Shown: in pieces, positions 21,079-31,612 of the stretch
How positions within the stretch are numbered: position 1 is the stretch's first letter
How the letters are laid out: every line of letters starts with the position of its first letter
Source of the DNA: Halichondria panicea
Lineage: Eukaryota; Porifera; Demospongiae; Suberitida; Halichondriidae
NCBI RefSeq assembly: GCF_963675165.1
Contig: NC_087384.1
Coordinates: forward strand, 3,184,501 to 3,248,500
Length of the DNA stretch: 64,000 nt
Direction of reading: 5' to 3'
Program-made: the position numbers and the translations under genes
The notes under the pieces: generated by a model
Seen by the model: only the letters and a program-made list of their open reading frames with translations
Told to the model about the DNA's origin: nothing
The model's database searches: none

Positions 21079-22500
21079 CTTCACCTCTTTCTGTCCATGG
21101 CAATGGGCTAAGCCGAAGCATGCACCCCCAGGCACCTAGGGGTAGGCCTGGTGAACACATAACCACTAATACTGGCACTAATACTTGCAAACGGTAAACC
21201 TCAATCTTGGCTGGGCTTCACCTCTTTCTGTCCATGGCAATGGGCTAAGCCAAAGCCCAAGCACCTAGGGGTAGGCCTGGTGAACGCATCACAAGTAATG
21301 GTAGCTAGGGTCCACACGGACCCTTGGGGGTGCTCTCGCTGACATCCCCATCAATACACCCAGGGTAGGTACAGTCCACGCGGACACCTGGTGAACGCAC
21401 CACTAATGGTCCAAGCTGGATTTCACCTCTTTCTGTCTATGGCAATGGGCTAAGCCAGCAGGCTTTGGCTTTAGCCCATTGCCAGGCCATAGTCCACGCG
21501 GACACCTGGTGAACGCATCACCACCAATGGTCCACACGGACCCTTGGGGATGCTCTCGCTGACATCACCAACATAATTCAACGCACCCCCAAGCATCTAG
21601 GGGTAGGTATAGTAGGTAGCTAGGGCCCACGCGGACCCTTGGGGATGTTGGTAGGCAAAGTCCACGCGGACACCTGGTGAACGCATCACCACCAATGGTA
21701 GCTATGTAACAAAAAGCGGAGTGCATGCATTTATTTACACACATTATAATTATTATGATGAGCATGTAATGAATGACTGACCAGGGTTGTTGTTGACAGC
21801 GATCAATGCCCAAACTTCAAGCCTGAGATCAGCATCAACCGAGCCTTACAGCTCTCTTCTCACTCTTGCACCTGCTAATAGCTAGCATTCTAGTACAGAG
21901 CTAACTACTAAGTAGAGTCCATGGACAAGTTTTGCTAGGCACTCGTCTGAAAAGGCTGCAATGGCATTCCAAGCAAGCATAACTAGCATTACTTTGCAAA
22001 TCCCGAATTAAAATTCAGCCTATAGAAACTCTTACGTGCACTTGATTGATCCTTGAGCAGCCCACATAAACACACACACCCACAAACACTATCGCTTGCG
22101 AAAAATACAAAATCAAAGCTAAGGCCCCCAGGGTGGATGCCATATATAGATACATCAATATTAGCTGGAGTCCACGCAGACTCTTGGCGGATAGCCCTAC
22201 AGGCATCTACAAGCGGCCAACGGCACGCACCCCCAAGCACCTAGGGGTAGGTGTACAGTCCACGCGGACACCAGGTGGACACATCACCACAACTGGTATA
22301 GGGTCCACACGGACTCTTGTCGCCACCACAACGCAATAAATAAAAAAAACACAAAGCTAAGGTCCCCGGGGTGGATGCTATAATTATAGATAAGTGTTAA
22401 CTGGAGTCCACGCGGACTCTTGGTGGAGACACCTACGGGCATCGATCACCATTCGGTACAAGCAGGCACCCCCGCTAAGATCCATCGCGGACCACTGGGT
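21079..22500. repeat. Complex GC-rich repeat array
   Basis: Interspersed short units recur without strict order. Examples are cttcacctctttctgtccat (21079, 21225 and a variant at about 21421), tccacgcggacacctggtga (several places between 21370 and 21680) and cccttggggatgctctcgct (two variants). Related units with ggagtccacgcggactcttg are at about 22160 and 22400. One unit is also present inverted near 21470. Not coding; base composition differs from the flanks. Confidence 0.6.
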
Positions 22501-22553
22501 ACGCACCCACAACACAATACTCGCAATGTATACAGGTACAGCCTTTACCAGAC

Positions 22554-22574
22554 TCCCCCCCCCCCCCCCCCCCC
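22554..22574 (+). repeat. Poly-C run
   Basis: Uninterrupted run of about 18-20 C. Such runs are error-prone in assembly, so its length is uncertain. Confidence 0.7.
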
Positions 22575-23300
22575 ACCACTGAGGCAAGACCATTATGGTG
22601 GCTCCGGGTCAAACCTGGTAGACTATTCGTGGACCTAGTGGACCTACCTCCTGCAAAAGCCTGCGCACCAGTAGCCACCAACAAGCTCACATTCCGACAC
22701 AGCCAGCAAATCTCGTACAATCGAATCGGGACCTGGGTGCAGTATGTTCACCGCAGTGCTCCTCACCCCACAGGGCGATTCCCTAATGCGCTACGAAAAG
22801 AACATTGGCTACCTCAACCAGAGATTCCGCGGGCCAACCTGCTTTTGACCCGACTTGCATGGATAAACTAGACGCTGGACTACGGCCTCCACGCAAAATA
22901 CTTTCACCACATAATCTCCTCGCTGGACACATGACAGTGGATCACCCACCGCCAAGAGAACTGCTCTTTCGCAACACAAAAGGAGTTGTCGTCTGAGGAA
23001 CCTCCCAAAAACACTTCCCAGTTCCCAGCGAACCTTACCCGAGCGAACCTTGCCAGATGGGACCCTGATATGTCACAACTTTAACTATGGATTTTGCAGA
23101 TATGGCCCCAAGTACACCTACAGACATGCCTTCTGGCCCTGTGGGCACTGCCAGGGTCCTCACCAAGTGTAGCACAAACCCGCAACAAGGCGACTACCGC
23201 CAACAGGACTAGCACGGACTGGTTGTGTGACAGTTCCCTCCCTTTATCGGGGAGAAGGGCTATCACCCTAATATTTCGGTTGTGAATCTTGCAATACTAA
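22575..23300. other. Gene-free stretch
   Basis: Several overlapping frames of 60-80 codons exist on both strands. None resembles a known domain or has plausible splice context. Relatively GC-rich, perhaps old transposon DNA. Confidence 0.35.
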
Positions 23301-23319
23301 TGACATGCCATAATATAAA

Positions 23320-23860
23320 TAAAAACACCGCGGGCATACCGATGCTTCGGGGGAGATGTCAAAGCTACATAACATATAGCGCTCTACTATAGGCTATTAT
23401 AGCAATAGCTTTTCTCGATGCATTACATTTTGTTGCTCAGGCAGAATCCAGAATCGCAGGGAAACTCGAACAATGGGTAACGTTCAACTATGATTTAAAA
23501 ACGATCTATCAAATGAAAGCACCGTGGGTACTGATGCCTCGGTGGAGATGCCGAAGCTACATAACATAAAGCTACTATTTAATAGCTTTTACACATTTTT
23601 TGTTAATACCTGCATGCTCTGGGCAGAATCACAAGGAAACGGAAACTCAAAGAGTGGGTATGGTCGACCATGCATGTCTAAACTTAATGGCTGCATCAGC
23701 AGAGCCTTGCAGCAGATAGTATAGCGTAGAGTAGCAACACTCGTTGAACAGGTTTGCTAAGGACTCTTCTGAGGCATTCCAATTGAGCAACTAGCATTAT
23801 TTTACAGGGCCTGTGGAGACTTTTGCTTGCACTTCATTGATCCGAGGGTTGGCCTCCTCT
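23320..23860 (+). repeat. Dispersed repeat, GCACCGNGGGNNNTGATGC family
   Basis: Two partial units at about 23330 and 23517 share gatgcctcggtggagatgcc-type sequence followed by agctacataacata. A third unit is at 25630-26060, and a diverged tail is at about 21700-22050 (the acacacattataattatnatgatga stretch). Non-coding. Confidence 0.5.
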
Positions 23861-25060
23861 CAACTAGAGCAGCTGTAGCAGACACAAGTACACAGTACAC
23901 ACCACACATACATGCACCACTACTGTATGCCTCACTTGCGCATGGCACCGAGGCTTAGGAGATCTTCCAGATCATAGGCCTCACCACGGTTCAACCACTT
24001 AGATCAGTGTGTCCGCCTGAACATTGAAGTTCGATCCGACACCACCTGATGGAGAACCCGCATTTCCATGCTACTATACACAGCTACACGGACTCGTGGG
24101 GGTACACAGCACTCTGTTTGGTTCCAGCCCCCATCCGCAGGGGAATGCCTCATTTCAGGCAAAGAAATGATAGCTATTGTCACCGCCGCGATACTAAAGG
24201 GAAAATCAGCAGGGCCTGTCAATACGGTTTCACTCCGACGATACAGCAGTCGTGGCTCTGTCCGCGATGACTCAATGATGCACCTAATGAAAAACACATC
24301 TCTGCCGCTATGCATCATGGTTGGCGCACACACCAAATTAAAAGGTTACCTGCAAATAACTTAAATTGGAAGGTGTCATCAGAGGCCAAAAAAATGCAAC
24401 ATGCACGCTACAGAACATCCATCTTCCTTTATAAAATAAAATAAAAAAACGGCTCCCTGATCTCTTCACAAAATACACTCCTTTTTCGTAGCACGAGGCA
24501 TACTCCCTCATACTATGGATAGCCATATGTACGTACATGCCTTCATGCGATCGGGTGAACTTACCATCCCGTGTCAGAGTCGGCATCCTCTCACTTAACG
24601 ATGTGTCGGTTAACAATATTGCGGATCCCCGGCTCAGTTAAAAGCCTCCAAATCAGTTTGTGTCTGTTCAGTGACAGCATGGCTTTCATACCTCGCGCTC
24701 CAAGGTAACACCAAGGCTTTCTATTTCTATGCGTGGACGGGCGTCCTCTCACCAAAACGAGATGTGTGCCCAAAGTTCGAGAGGTCTGCTTCATATAATT
24801 TTATACAGTAAACTCTCACAGCCAGCTATGCAGCCGTTAATAGCGTAACCTGAACTGATGTGTATACTTATGTGACTTACATCCATACTTAATTACCAGT
24901 ACTCTTTGGACTCAGGATTCAACAAAATTATCTTCCACGTACACACTAGGAGAAAAACGTGCTTTCTTGTGCTAGCTAGTTGCAAGATTTTATAGCCATT
25001 GCTCTTACTACTGCTGTTACAAACAGCGGTTAACTTAATAGATGAAAACTGATAATTACC
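23861..25060. other. Gene-free stretch
   Basis: Open frames of up to 110 codons on the reverse strand at 24004-24336 and of 60-90 codons elsewhere. No domain, signal or splice structure was recognised. Confidence 0.35.
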
Positions 25061-25063
25061 CGA

Positions 25064-25340
25064 GGCGCGTGGGCGGCCACGGGTATCAGTAGTAGTCGGT
25101 TTGTGTGTGACATGTGAGTCTACTCACCTGGATGCCATAGCACTGCGTTTACAGCCTCCAAACAACAAGTTATTAGTTTTAAATGTGGCAGATTTCGATG
25201 TTAAAACTTTGTTGTCATATAAAAGCGAGCAAAAGCTAAGAAGCTTGAACTAGCACGTTGGCAGCTACACGCGTCCTTTATTCGAGGCACCCTACGTATT
25301 TACAGCTGAAGTGATCCCGTACCAGGAACAATGGAACAGG
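25064..25340 (+). repeat. Dispersed repeat shared with about 29000-29270
   Basis: The blocks gagtgtactcacctggatgc (variant here), gcgagcaaaagctaa, ctttattcgaggca and ctacgtattta occur in the same order at about 29000-29270, inside copy B. Non-coding. Confidence 0.5.
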
Positions 25341-25629
25341 GTCACTACAATAGAAAGCTAGAATTGTTTAATATTTGTTGTCTTGACTCTGGAATCCTAC
25401 TCCAGCCATACTTCTCTGAGACTCCAGGCTTCTTTGCTGTTAGTCCACAGTGTATGGATCTATGTACCACTAAAAACTCTGATGTTTAGCATGCCTCCAG
25501 TCTGGTTTAGTTTTATTGCTCCTGAGTTGCTGTGCTAGACAGCTCAGTCACGCATCACTACATTATATATAATATGTCACCAGCTAGCCGAGGGTTTGCA
25601 CTTTAGTGCTCTAGTTATTTATAACACTG

Positions 25630-26060
25630 GCTATAATGAAAGCACCGCGGGTGCTGATGCCTCGGTGGAGGTGCCAAAGCTACATAACATAAAGCTACTA
25701 ATAGCTAGCTGTTTAATATACACACATTGATTATAATTATCATGATGAACATTTTTAATTTTGCTGCATGCATAAAACTCAAAGGGTGGGTAATGATCGA
25801 CCATGATTGTTATTAAAAACGATTGATGCCAAAAGTTCAAGTCTGGCTGACTTCTTGCAGCTACCAATATATAGTTAGCGTTCTAGTGCAGAGCTAACTA
25901 CTAAGTAGAGTACCAACACTTAGAACAAGTTTTGCTACAGACTCTTCTGAAAGGTTGCAATGGCATTCCAAGTAAGCAAAACTAGGCATAACTCGAGAAC
26001 AAAGCTTCAAATCCACAAATAAGGATCCATGGCTAGAAGCCTATAGAGACTCTTACTTGC
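25630..26060 (+). repeat. Dispersed repeat, third unit
   Basis: Same family as 23320-23860, here with a longer tail that ends in the ctcgag-containing block of the 6580/18495 repeat family. This suggests that the two repeats are parts of one mosaic. Confidence 0.45.
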
Positions 26061-26797
26061 ACTTCATTGATCCTTGAGCAGCTGTAACCAGGGGCGGATC
26101 CAGGATTCTTGATATAGGGGGGAGCTAAACATATTTTGCTAAAAAAAGGTCTCTGTTTTTCAAGCACAATGTGTTTCCTGTAGCCTCTACACAGGCTCTC
26201 CTTTTTCTTTATCACAATCGTTCAATAAGATAAAATACTGTATCATTCGCTCAAGCTGGTTTCTCTGGGGTGCGATAGCTCAACCGATTTCTGTTGTGAT
26301 TATAAAGAGGATCAAGCTAGTGTTGGTGTATAAACTCAGGGGTGCGAGGGGTTTTACATGTAAACATAGGGCCATGTGGTGTTTTAATTAGTGACGTTTT
26401 TGGCCCTGGCATTCCTCCTCTGGATTTTGCTGAGTTAGCAATAAAACCAAACCTATGGGGAAGATCCTAGTCTCGTGGACCAGCCGATATATTATCGTCT
26501 GGCAAATTACACATTAGCTACTTTGTGCAGCGGTCTGTGGCTGTTTGCATTGATAAGTGGTTAGTGGTTGGAGGACGGATGTGTGAAACCACATAATCAA
26601 ATCTATTTTAGCTAGCACTCCTAGCAGTGCAGACTTACTACAAACACTTAGAGCGCCACGATATTATTATTGACGTAGTCTAGATCATGATCGATTGTGG
26701 AACCAAAAGAAATATCATAACATGACTTGTTGAGAAGTCTGGATAATGCTACAGTTCCTTAAATTCCTACAGTTGGTACCTTAATTTGGATAGAAGT

Positions 26798-27690
26798 ATG
26801 GCTTATCGAGACAGTGTACAGCCTCAGTATTCCCAGGCCGCTCAGGAAAGCTCGAGTACTGATTATGAGCACGAGAGCACTGATCATTGCCAACAACAAC
26901 ATACCATAATTATCACCAAGAGATTGAGAGTGGCAGCTTAACCCCACAAGTTCTCACCATCCTACTCAAGTAAGCTCGAGTGATACCACTGTCATTGAGA
27001 GAACATAAATTGCATTTGGTACTTGCACAACACATTCTGCCTGGAATCAGAATATGACTGTCTACAACAATGAGGTAAAGAGATATGAGGTAAAGAGTTA
27101 TGACATCGGACAGCCAGCAGGTTATGCTATACTCTTGGGCAATGATCGCGAATGCCCAGCAGATCCTGGAGTGTTACCAGTCATGAAAGATCTCGGACTT
27201 ATGAGTGACGTATTACATAGCTGTGGGTGGAAAGTTAGCCCGATTGCCAGCCACCCTGGTATGACCTCGAAGCAGTTTGATGCTATGTTCAATCCATCTG
27301 ATTTTGATCAGTACTCTTGCTTCATGTTCCACTACACCGGCCATGGGAATTCCAAAGGCTTGCTACTGAGTGATGGCTGCTGTAAGCCTTATGTCGACAT
27401 TGTACAGAGTGTCTCCTTAATCCGTTCTCTAGTAGGAAAACCGAAGTCTTGAATTAAAGGTTACTCCCGTGGTAATTATGGAAGCTGTTACACTTTCACC
27501 TTGTGGCTAAGCTAAGGCAGTTTTGGAATACACTCACTTTCACTGAGATTGTTACGCTCGTGCATGGCTGGACGGTTCAACTAGCTGAACAGTGGGGGGG
27601 AACAACAGCCTGTAGTGTACAATGCTCTGAACCGCCTACTGATGTCAATATTTCTGAACGTACCCAGGATGTGACATGTCCAGAAAATGT
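26798..27690 (+). pseudogene. Caspase-like exon of copy B, broken
   Basis: Starts with the same ATG context as copies A and C. An early frameshift follows, at about 26860-26880 (gattatgagcacgag, against gatatgagcacaag in copy C). An open segment at 27054-27452 keeps the p20 start and the catalytic His motif, here HYTGHG. About 115 bases are then missing after VGKPK, taking away the DSCRS active-site cysteine. The rest returns in other frames, with further small indels around 27500 and 27590. The exon cannot encode an active protease. Introns and later exons remain recognisable downstream. Confidence 0.85.
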
Positions 27691-27718
27691 TCCATAGGGC
27701 ATATATATACACAATAGG

Positions 27719-27910
27719 TACCGTATAGCGGGACATTTTTTTGAGGGTGCTATTCGACTCCGCAAAAATGTTTGTGGGTTTGCGTTTTAATGCCAGGAAA
27801 CCACACCCGCCAATAGATTTGCATGTGAACCAGTGCATGGGAGTTTATCCCAGCAACTGCTTTGCCCCAAAAACGTGAAATTTTACACCTCATGAACATT
27901 TCCCGCTATA
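27719..27910. mobile_element. MITE, CCGTATAGCGGG family, in copy B
   Basis: Positional counterpart of 1340-1558. Left end TACCGTATAGCGGGACAT, right end TTTCCCGCTATA. Its presence in both copies dates it before the duplication. Confidence 0.6.
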
Positions 27911-28298
27911 ATTATGCAGTAATAATTATAATTATAACGGACACCATTGGGAACAAGGTCTTGGCCCTTACAGGGAGGTGTCTGTAGTTGAGGGGTTTTA
28001 ATTATAATTCTTCGAGTCAATTCGTCTTCTAGTGAACCTTGGACTTCTTTAAATGCTCTCTATAGGTCTTGAAAAGGCTGCGGAGGCAAACAGATCCTCA
28101 CACAGTCCCAAATTCGGGAAGGGCACTCATGCAGTTACTGGCACACACTCGTACATGTATCTCAGTAATAATGTTTTGCTTGTCCAAAATGTGGCTGACG
28201 GTTAGGGAGTTAGTTTCTATTGAAAAAGCTGATCTGAAGGCAGAAAGCTGGTCGTTATATGGAATAGCGACCGTTTGTCAGGCATAGTTTTTACGGTA

Positions 28299-28700
28299 GT
28301 ACCAAGAGCGTATGCATGCAACTACAATCTATCAAATTATAAATGGGAGGGGCGTGTGCACTAAAAATAGATTGCACGTGCACTTATTCCATAATAGTCA
28401 CCAAGCCAGCTAGCTAGCTAGCACTGTACTGTTGGGTAGAGTTAGCCACAAAGGTCAACAAGCGGAATTAGAGAAGCGGAAGAGAAGCTAGACTAGAAGT
28501 AGCCATTGATCAATTCTAAGCTCTTCTAAATTAATTTTGCGGTAAATTTCTAGTATAACAGTGTTCACGCCCACTATCACGCCTATTTACGTGTGGGCGG
28601 TTGGCTAAATATACTATATCCTGCTGACTTATCAGAATTTTGACGGTATACATTGCGAGTTACATGCCCTCTTCTCTTCATACGCCCTTGGTAGTACACA
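28299..28700. mobile_element. TIR insertion specific to copy B
   Basis: Copies A and C read acggtatggctga here without interruption. Copy B has about 400 extra bases starting GTACCAAGAGCGTATG and ending CATACGCCCTTGGTAGTAC. Similar terminal motifs appear singly at about 19940 and 34065. The precise target duplication is uncertain. Confidence 0.65.
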
Positions 28701-29643
28701 TGGCTGAAATTGGGACATTATCCATATTGGTCATTATTCAGGGGTGGGGTCGGCCGTTAAATAGGGTTCCACTGTATGTATGTGTGCGTGCGTTCTATAA
28801 CTGCATGCTCCACAGTTGCAATACAGCTTTCGCACTAGAGCGTTTGCTACAGCAGCCAAATAAAAGAGCCATTAATTGTACGTACTACGTACAGTTCTAT
28901 CCTTTCAAGATGTTTCTATCCATATGTCACTTGTTGATTATTGTTTTCATTTGGATAGCTCATTATCCGAGGCCGTGCCGTGGCCAGCGGGTATAGTAGT
29001 CAGTCAGTCTGTCCGTCTGTCTGTCTGTGTATTCTGAGTGTACTCACCTGGATGCGATAGCATTGTGTTTGTGCCATGGATAGCCTCGAAACAATAAGGT
29101 AGTAGTTTTAAATTTGGCAGATTTTGATGTTAAAGATTCGTTGTCGAATGAAAGCGAGCAAAAGCTAAAAAGCTTGAAGTTACACGTGGGCAGCTAGCTA
29201 ACAACAACACGCGGCCTTTATTCGAGGCATCCTACGTATTTATAGCATCTTGTCGCTACAATAGAAAGCTGTTTCTGTAAGCATGACTCTCAGTCTGGGT
29301 CCTTCTCCAGGAGCCATACTTCTCTGAGTAGAACACTTTCATAATTTTGTTCACTACTGTGTCATGAATATCTAGAATCAGTACTGCATTTTGCCTATAT
29401 AATTATGTTCACTATAATCTTACATTCAGTACCCGACAACAAGTCGACACAGAGGACAAGTTTCTCGTATCCCAGCCCGCTCCTTAAGGGGAAAGGACCG
29501 AATTCTCTCGAAAGTGACGGTAAAATTTATACCGTAACTTTTCCACGCAATTATAATGTATGACGTTTTGCTCTGAAGTACATACCATGTACTTCTATTT
29601 TCCTGAAGCATCTTTAGGGTTTGTGCTTTGTTTCTATTTATAG

Positions 29644-30803
29644 TGGCCACAGATGCTATCGGAAAAGGTCGACTCCTTAGTGTCCAGTTCAAAACCAAGC
29701 AAGACGTTATCAACAACCTTCCGAGACTCGGCCAAGGTGTGAGTGTGTTCGTCTGCTATGCTCCAGACCCAGAATCCCCATACTATGATCCCAAAGAACG
29801 AAAAGATGAAATTGTTCACAACCAGAGTCAGATCACTCACTTGATTAGTGACTTGGATCGTGTTGGTTTCTCAGTCATCTCTGATCTCCATTTTGGCAAC
29901 TCCCAACCGAGTAACTGGCTTCAGTGGTACGTGTCTCACATAGAGCTATGTGACTACCTCATCATGGTCTGTTCACCTGCGTTCAAAGAGCTGTTCTCTT
30001 GTGACAAGCAAAAGTTTCCAATCGCAGATGAGCGTGCCTCTTGGTTTCTTACTTACCGTGATGTCATGTATGCGGAGATTTCTGAGGAGGTGAAGGATTC
30101 ACCCACTGGCAGTAAATTTGTACCTGTGATCATTGATGACTCGTTCCCACCACAAGACTGCGTACCTACTCTACTGTTGACAGCCACTACGTATCAGCTC
30201 GACCAGAAAGTTCCTCGAGAGTTCAAGTATGGCAACATGTATGGAGGATTCGAGCAGCTCGTTTGTCGAATGGCTGGTATTGACAGAAACAAATTGGATG
30301 CACCTAAAAACATTCCAACAAAACCACCGAAAGGATACAAGCGAGTTCCGTGGGTACCAGAAGCACTTGCTACTAAACAACAACCACAATCCCATCCACC
30401 TCCTGCAAAACGAGTGGTATCCCCAGAACCCTTCCAACCCGCTCATGTCGCACCATTCTCACAACCCCCACACCACCCACCGCCCTCACAGCCGGATCAA
30501 CTCCCAGACAAGCCCCCAGAACACACGGTGATACTCTGGCTATGTGACAAAATCACAGACTGGAGGTTTGTCGCTCATTTTCTAAAGATAGATAACTCCG
30601 AGATTGAACGAATCGGTATTGATTATCATGATTGTGTGATGGAGCAAAGGTACCAGATGTTTGAGTCATGGAAGAGACACGAGTGGAGGGAGTATACCTA
30701 CCGCACACTGGGGGACGTTTTGTTGAAGACTGAGTCTAACAGACATCTCTATCCTGAGTTCTGTCGGAGGGTTGAACAAATTGAACAAACTGAACCAAAC
30801 TAA
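29644..30803 (+). CDS. SEFIR/Pro-rich/Death exon of copy B
   Basis: One uninterrupted exon after an acceptor (tttatag) with the same phase as in A and C; about 386 residues. The SEFIR domain begins at VSVFVCYAPDPES and includes HIELCDYLIMVCSP. A linker with PPPAKRVVSPEP, rich in Pro and His, leads to a C-terminal Death domain, from VILWLCDKITDWRFVAHFLK to the stop. Copy C has an intron and extra coding bases between DAP and KNIP; copy B runs straight through. The upstream protease exon is broken, so this could be a decaying remnant, or a SEFIR-Death adaptor if an alternative start is used. The absence of stops over 1.16 kb is notable. Confidence 0.65.
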
Positions 30804-30969
30804 CCCTACTATTTTATAGACTGCCACTTTATACTTTAGTATTGTTCCCTAGTTACACATCGTTGTCTTCTTGCTCACTTAAATTGTTTCTTATAGTCTG
30901 TTCTAGATCTTACCATTAATTTTTAGGATTAGTAACCTCCTCCACTATACCACATCCTCACTGCAATCA

Positions 30970-31339
30970 CTGAGAGAAACGAACTTTTTCGATACTCCAA
31001 GAAGCAGCTCACCTGTGCTTTCGGTCTAAGGAAGTACTCTAATAACAATCTAGATCAACAAAAAGTGATATTTCTGGCTCCTTCACTTCAGAATAAAATA
31101 GAGTGGGTAGAAGCAATTGGTGAAGTGTTGTCAGCCCTCACTTGGATACGGGAGCAGCTAGTGTATGGCGATGCTGACGATGGGAAAGTTGTGGTCACTC
31201 AAGGCTGTCTCCATTGTCCCGTTTGTGAAGACTTCTCGTCGGAGTGGAGATGGAGTGTCAGTTGGTGGCAGTGAACTGGATATGTCCATTCGATCATCTA
31301 TGCTGAACGATAGTGAACCTAGTTTAGAAAGTGTTGTAT
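30970..31339 (+). pseudogene. PH-domain-like gene fragment
   Basis: The frame from about 30970 reads ERNELFRYSKKQLTCAFGL and then VIFLAPSLQNKIEWVEAI, the last strand and helix pattern of many PH domains in RhoGEFs and kinases. A shift of frame near 31230 leads to a Ser-rich tail ending ESVV and a stop. It starts just after the right border of the copy B duplication, which ends in the shared ctcctccac block. It may be the displaced 3' end of another gene. Family assignment is tentative. Confidence 0.35.
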
Positions 31340-31612
31340 AATTATTATCCTAGCCAGTAACATGCATGTGTTTATCCCTTCTCATAGTACTATACAAAGT
31401 TAAGTTTGTGTTCAATCGATCTTGTCACTAGCATTTAATGACTGTACTGTTACATGTAACTTTTACAATGTAATATAATTTTATGTTTTCCCTATTTATG
31501 GCCTCGTGGTTAGAGGTTTACTGTCATAAACCACTGTACACTGTACATTAACTATGCAATAATTATTATAATTCACGTACAAAAACATTCAGTTTATGGT
31601 TTGTCAATGTTG

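Noticed and set aside
21079-21700. Repeat units considered as a CRISPR array
   Set aside because: Units are unequal, unordered and partly inverted, with no constant spacers, and the genome is clearly eukaryotic.
22394-22720. Overlapping frames with Pro- or Gly-runs on both strands
   Set aside because: Produced by the poly-C run and GC-rich repeats; not credible proteins.
24004-24336. 110-codon reverse frame in the gene-free stretch
   Set aside because: Overlapped by forward frames of similar length, no recognisable motif, and no supporting signals.
30171-30531. Alternative frames over the Pro-rich linker of copy B
   Set aside because: Pro/His-rich repeats keep other frames open by chance; the SEFIR-Death frame explains the region.
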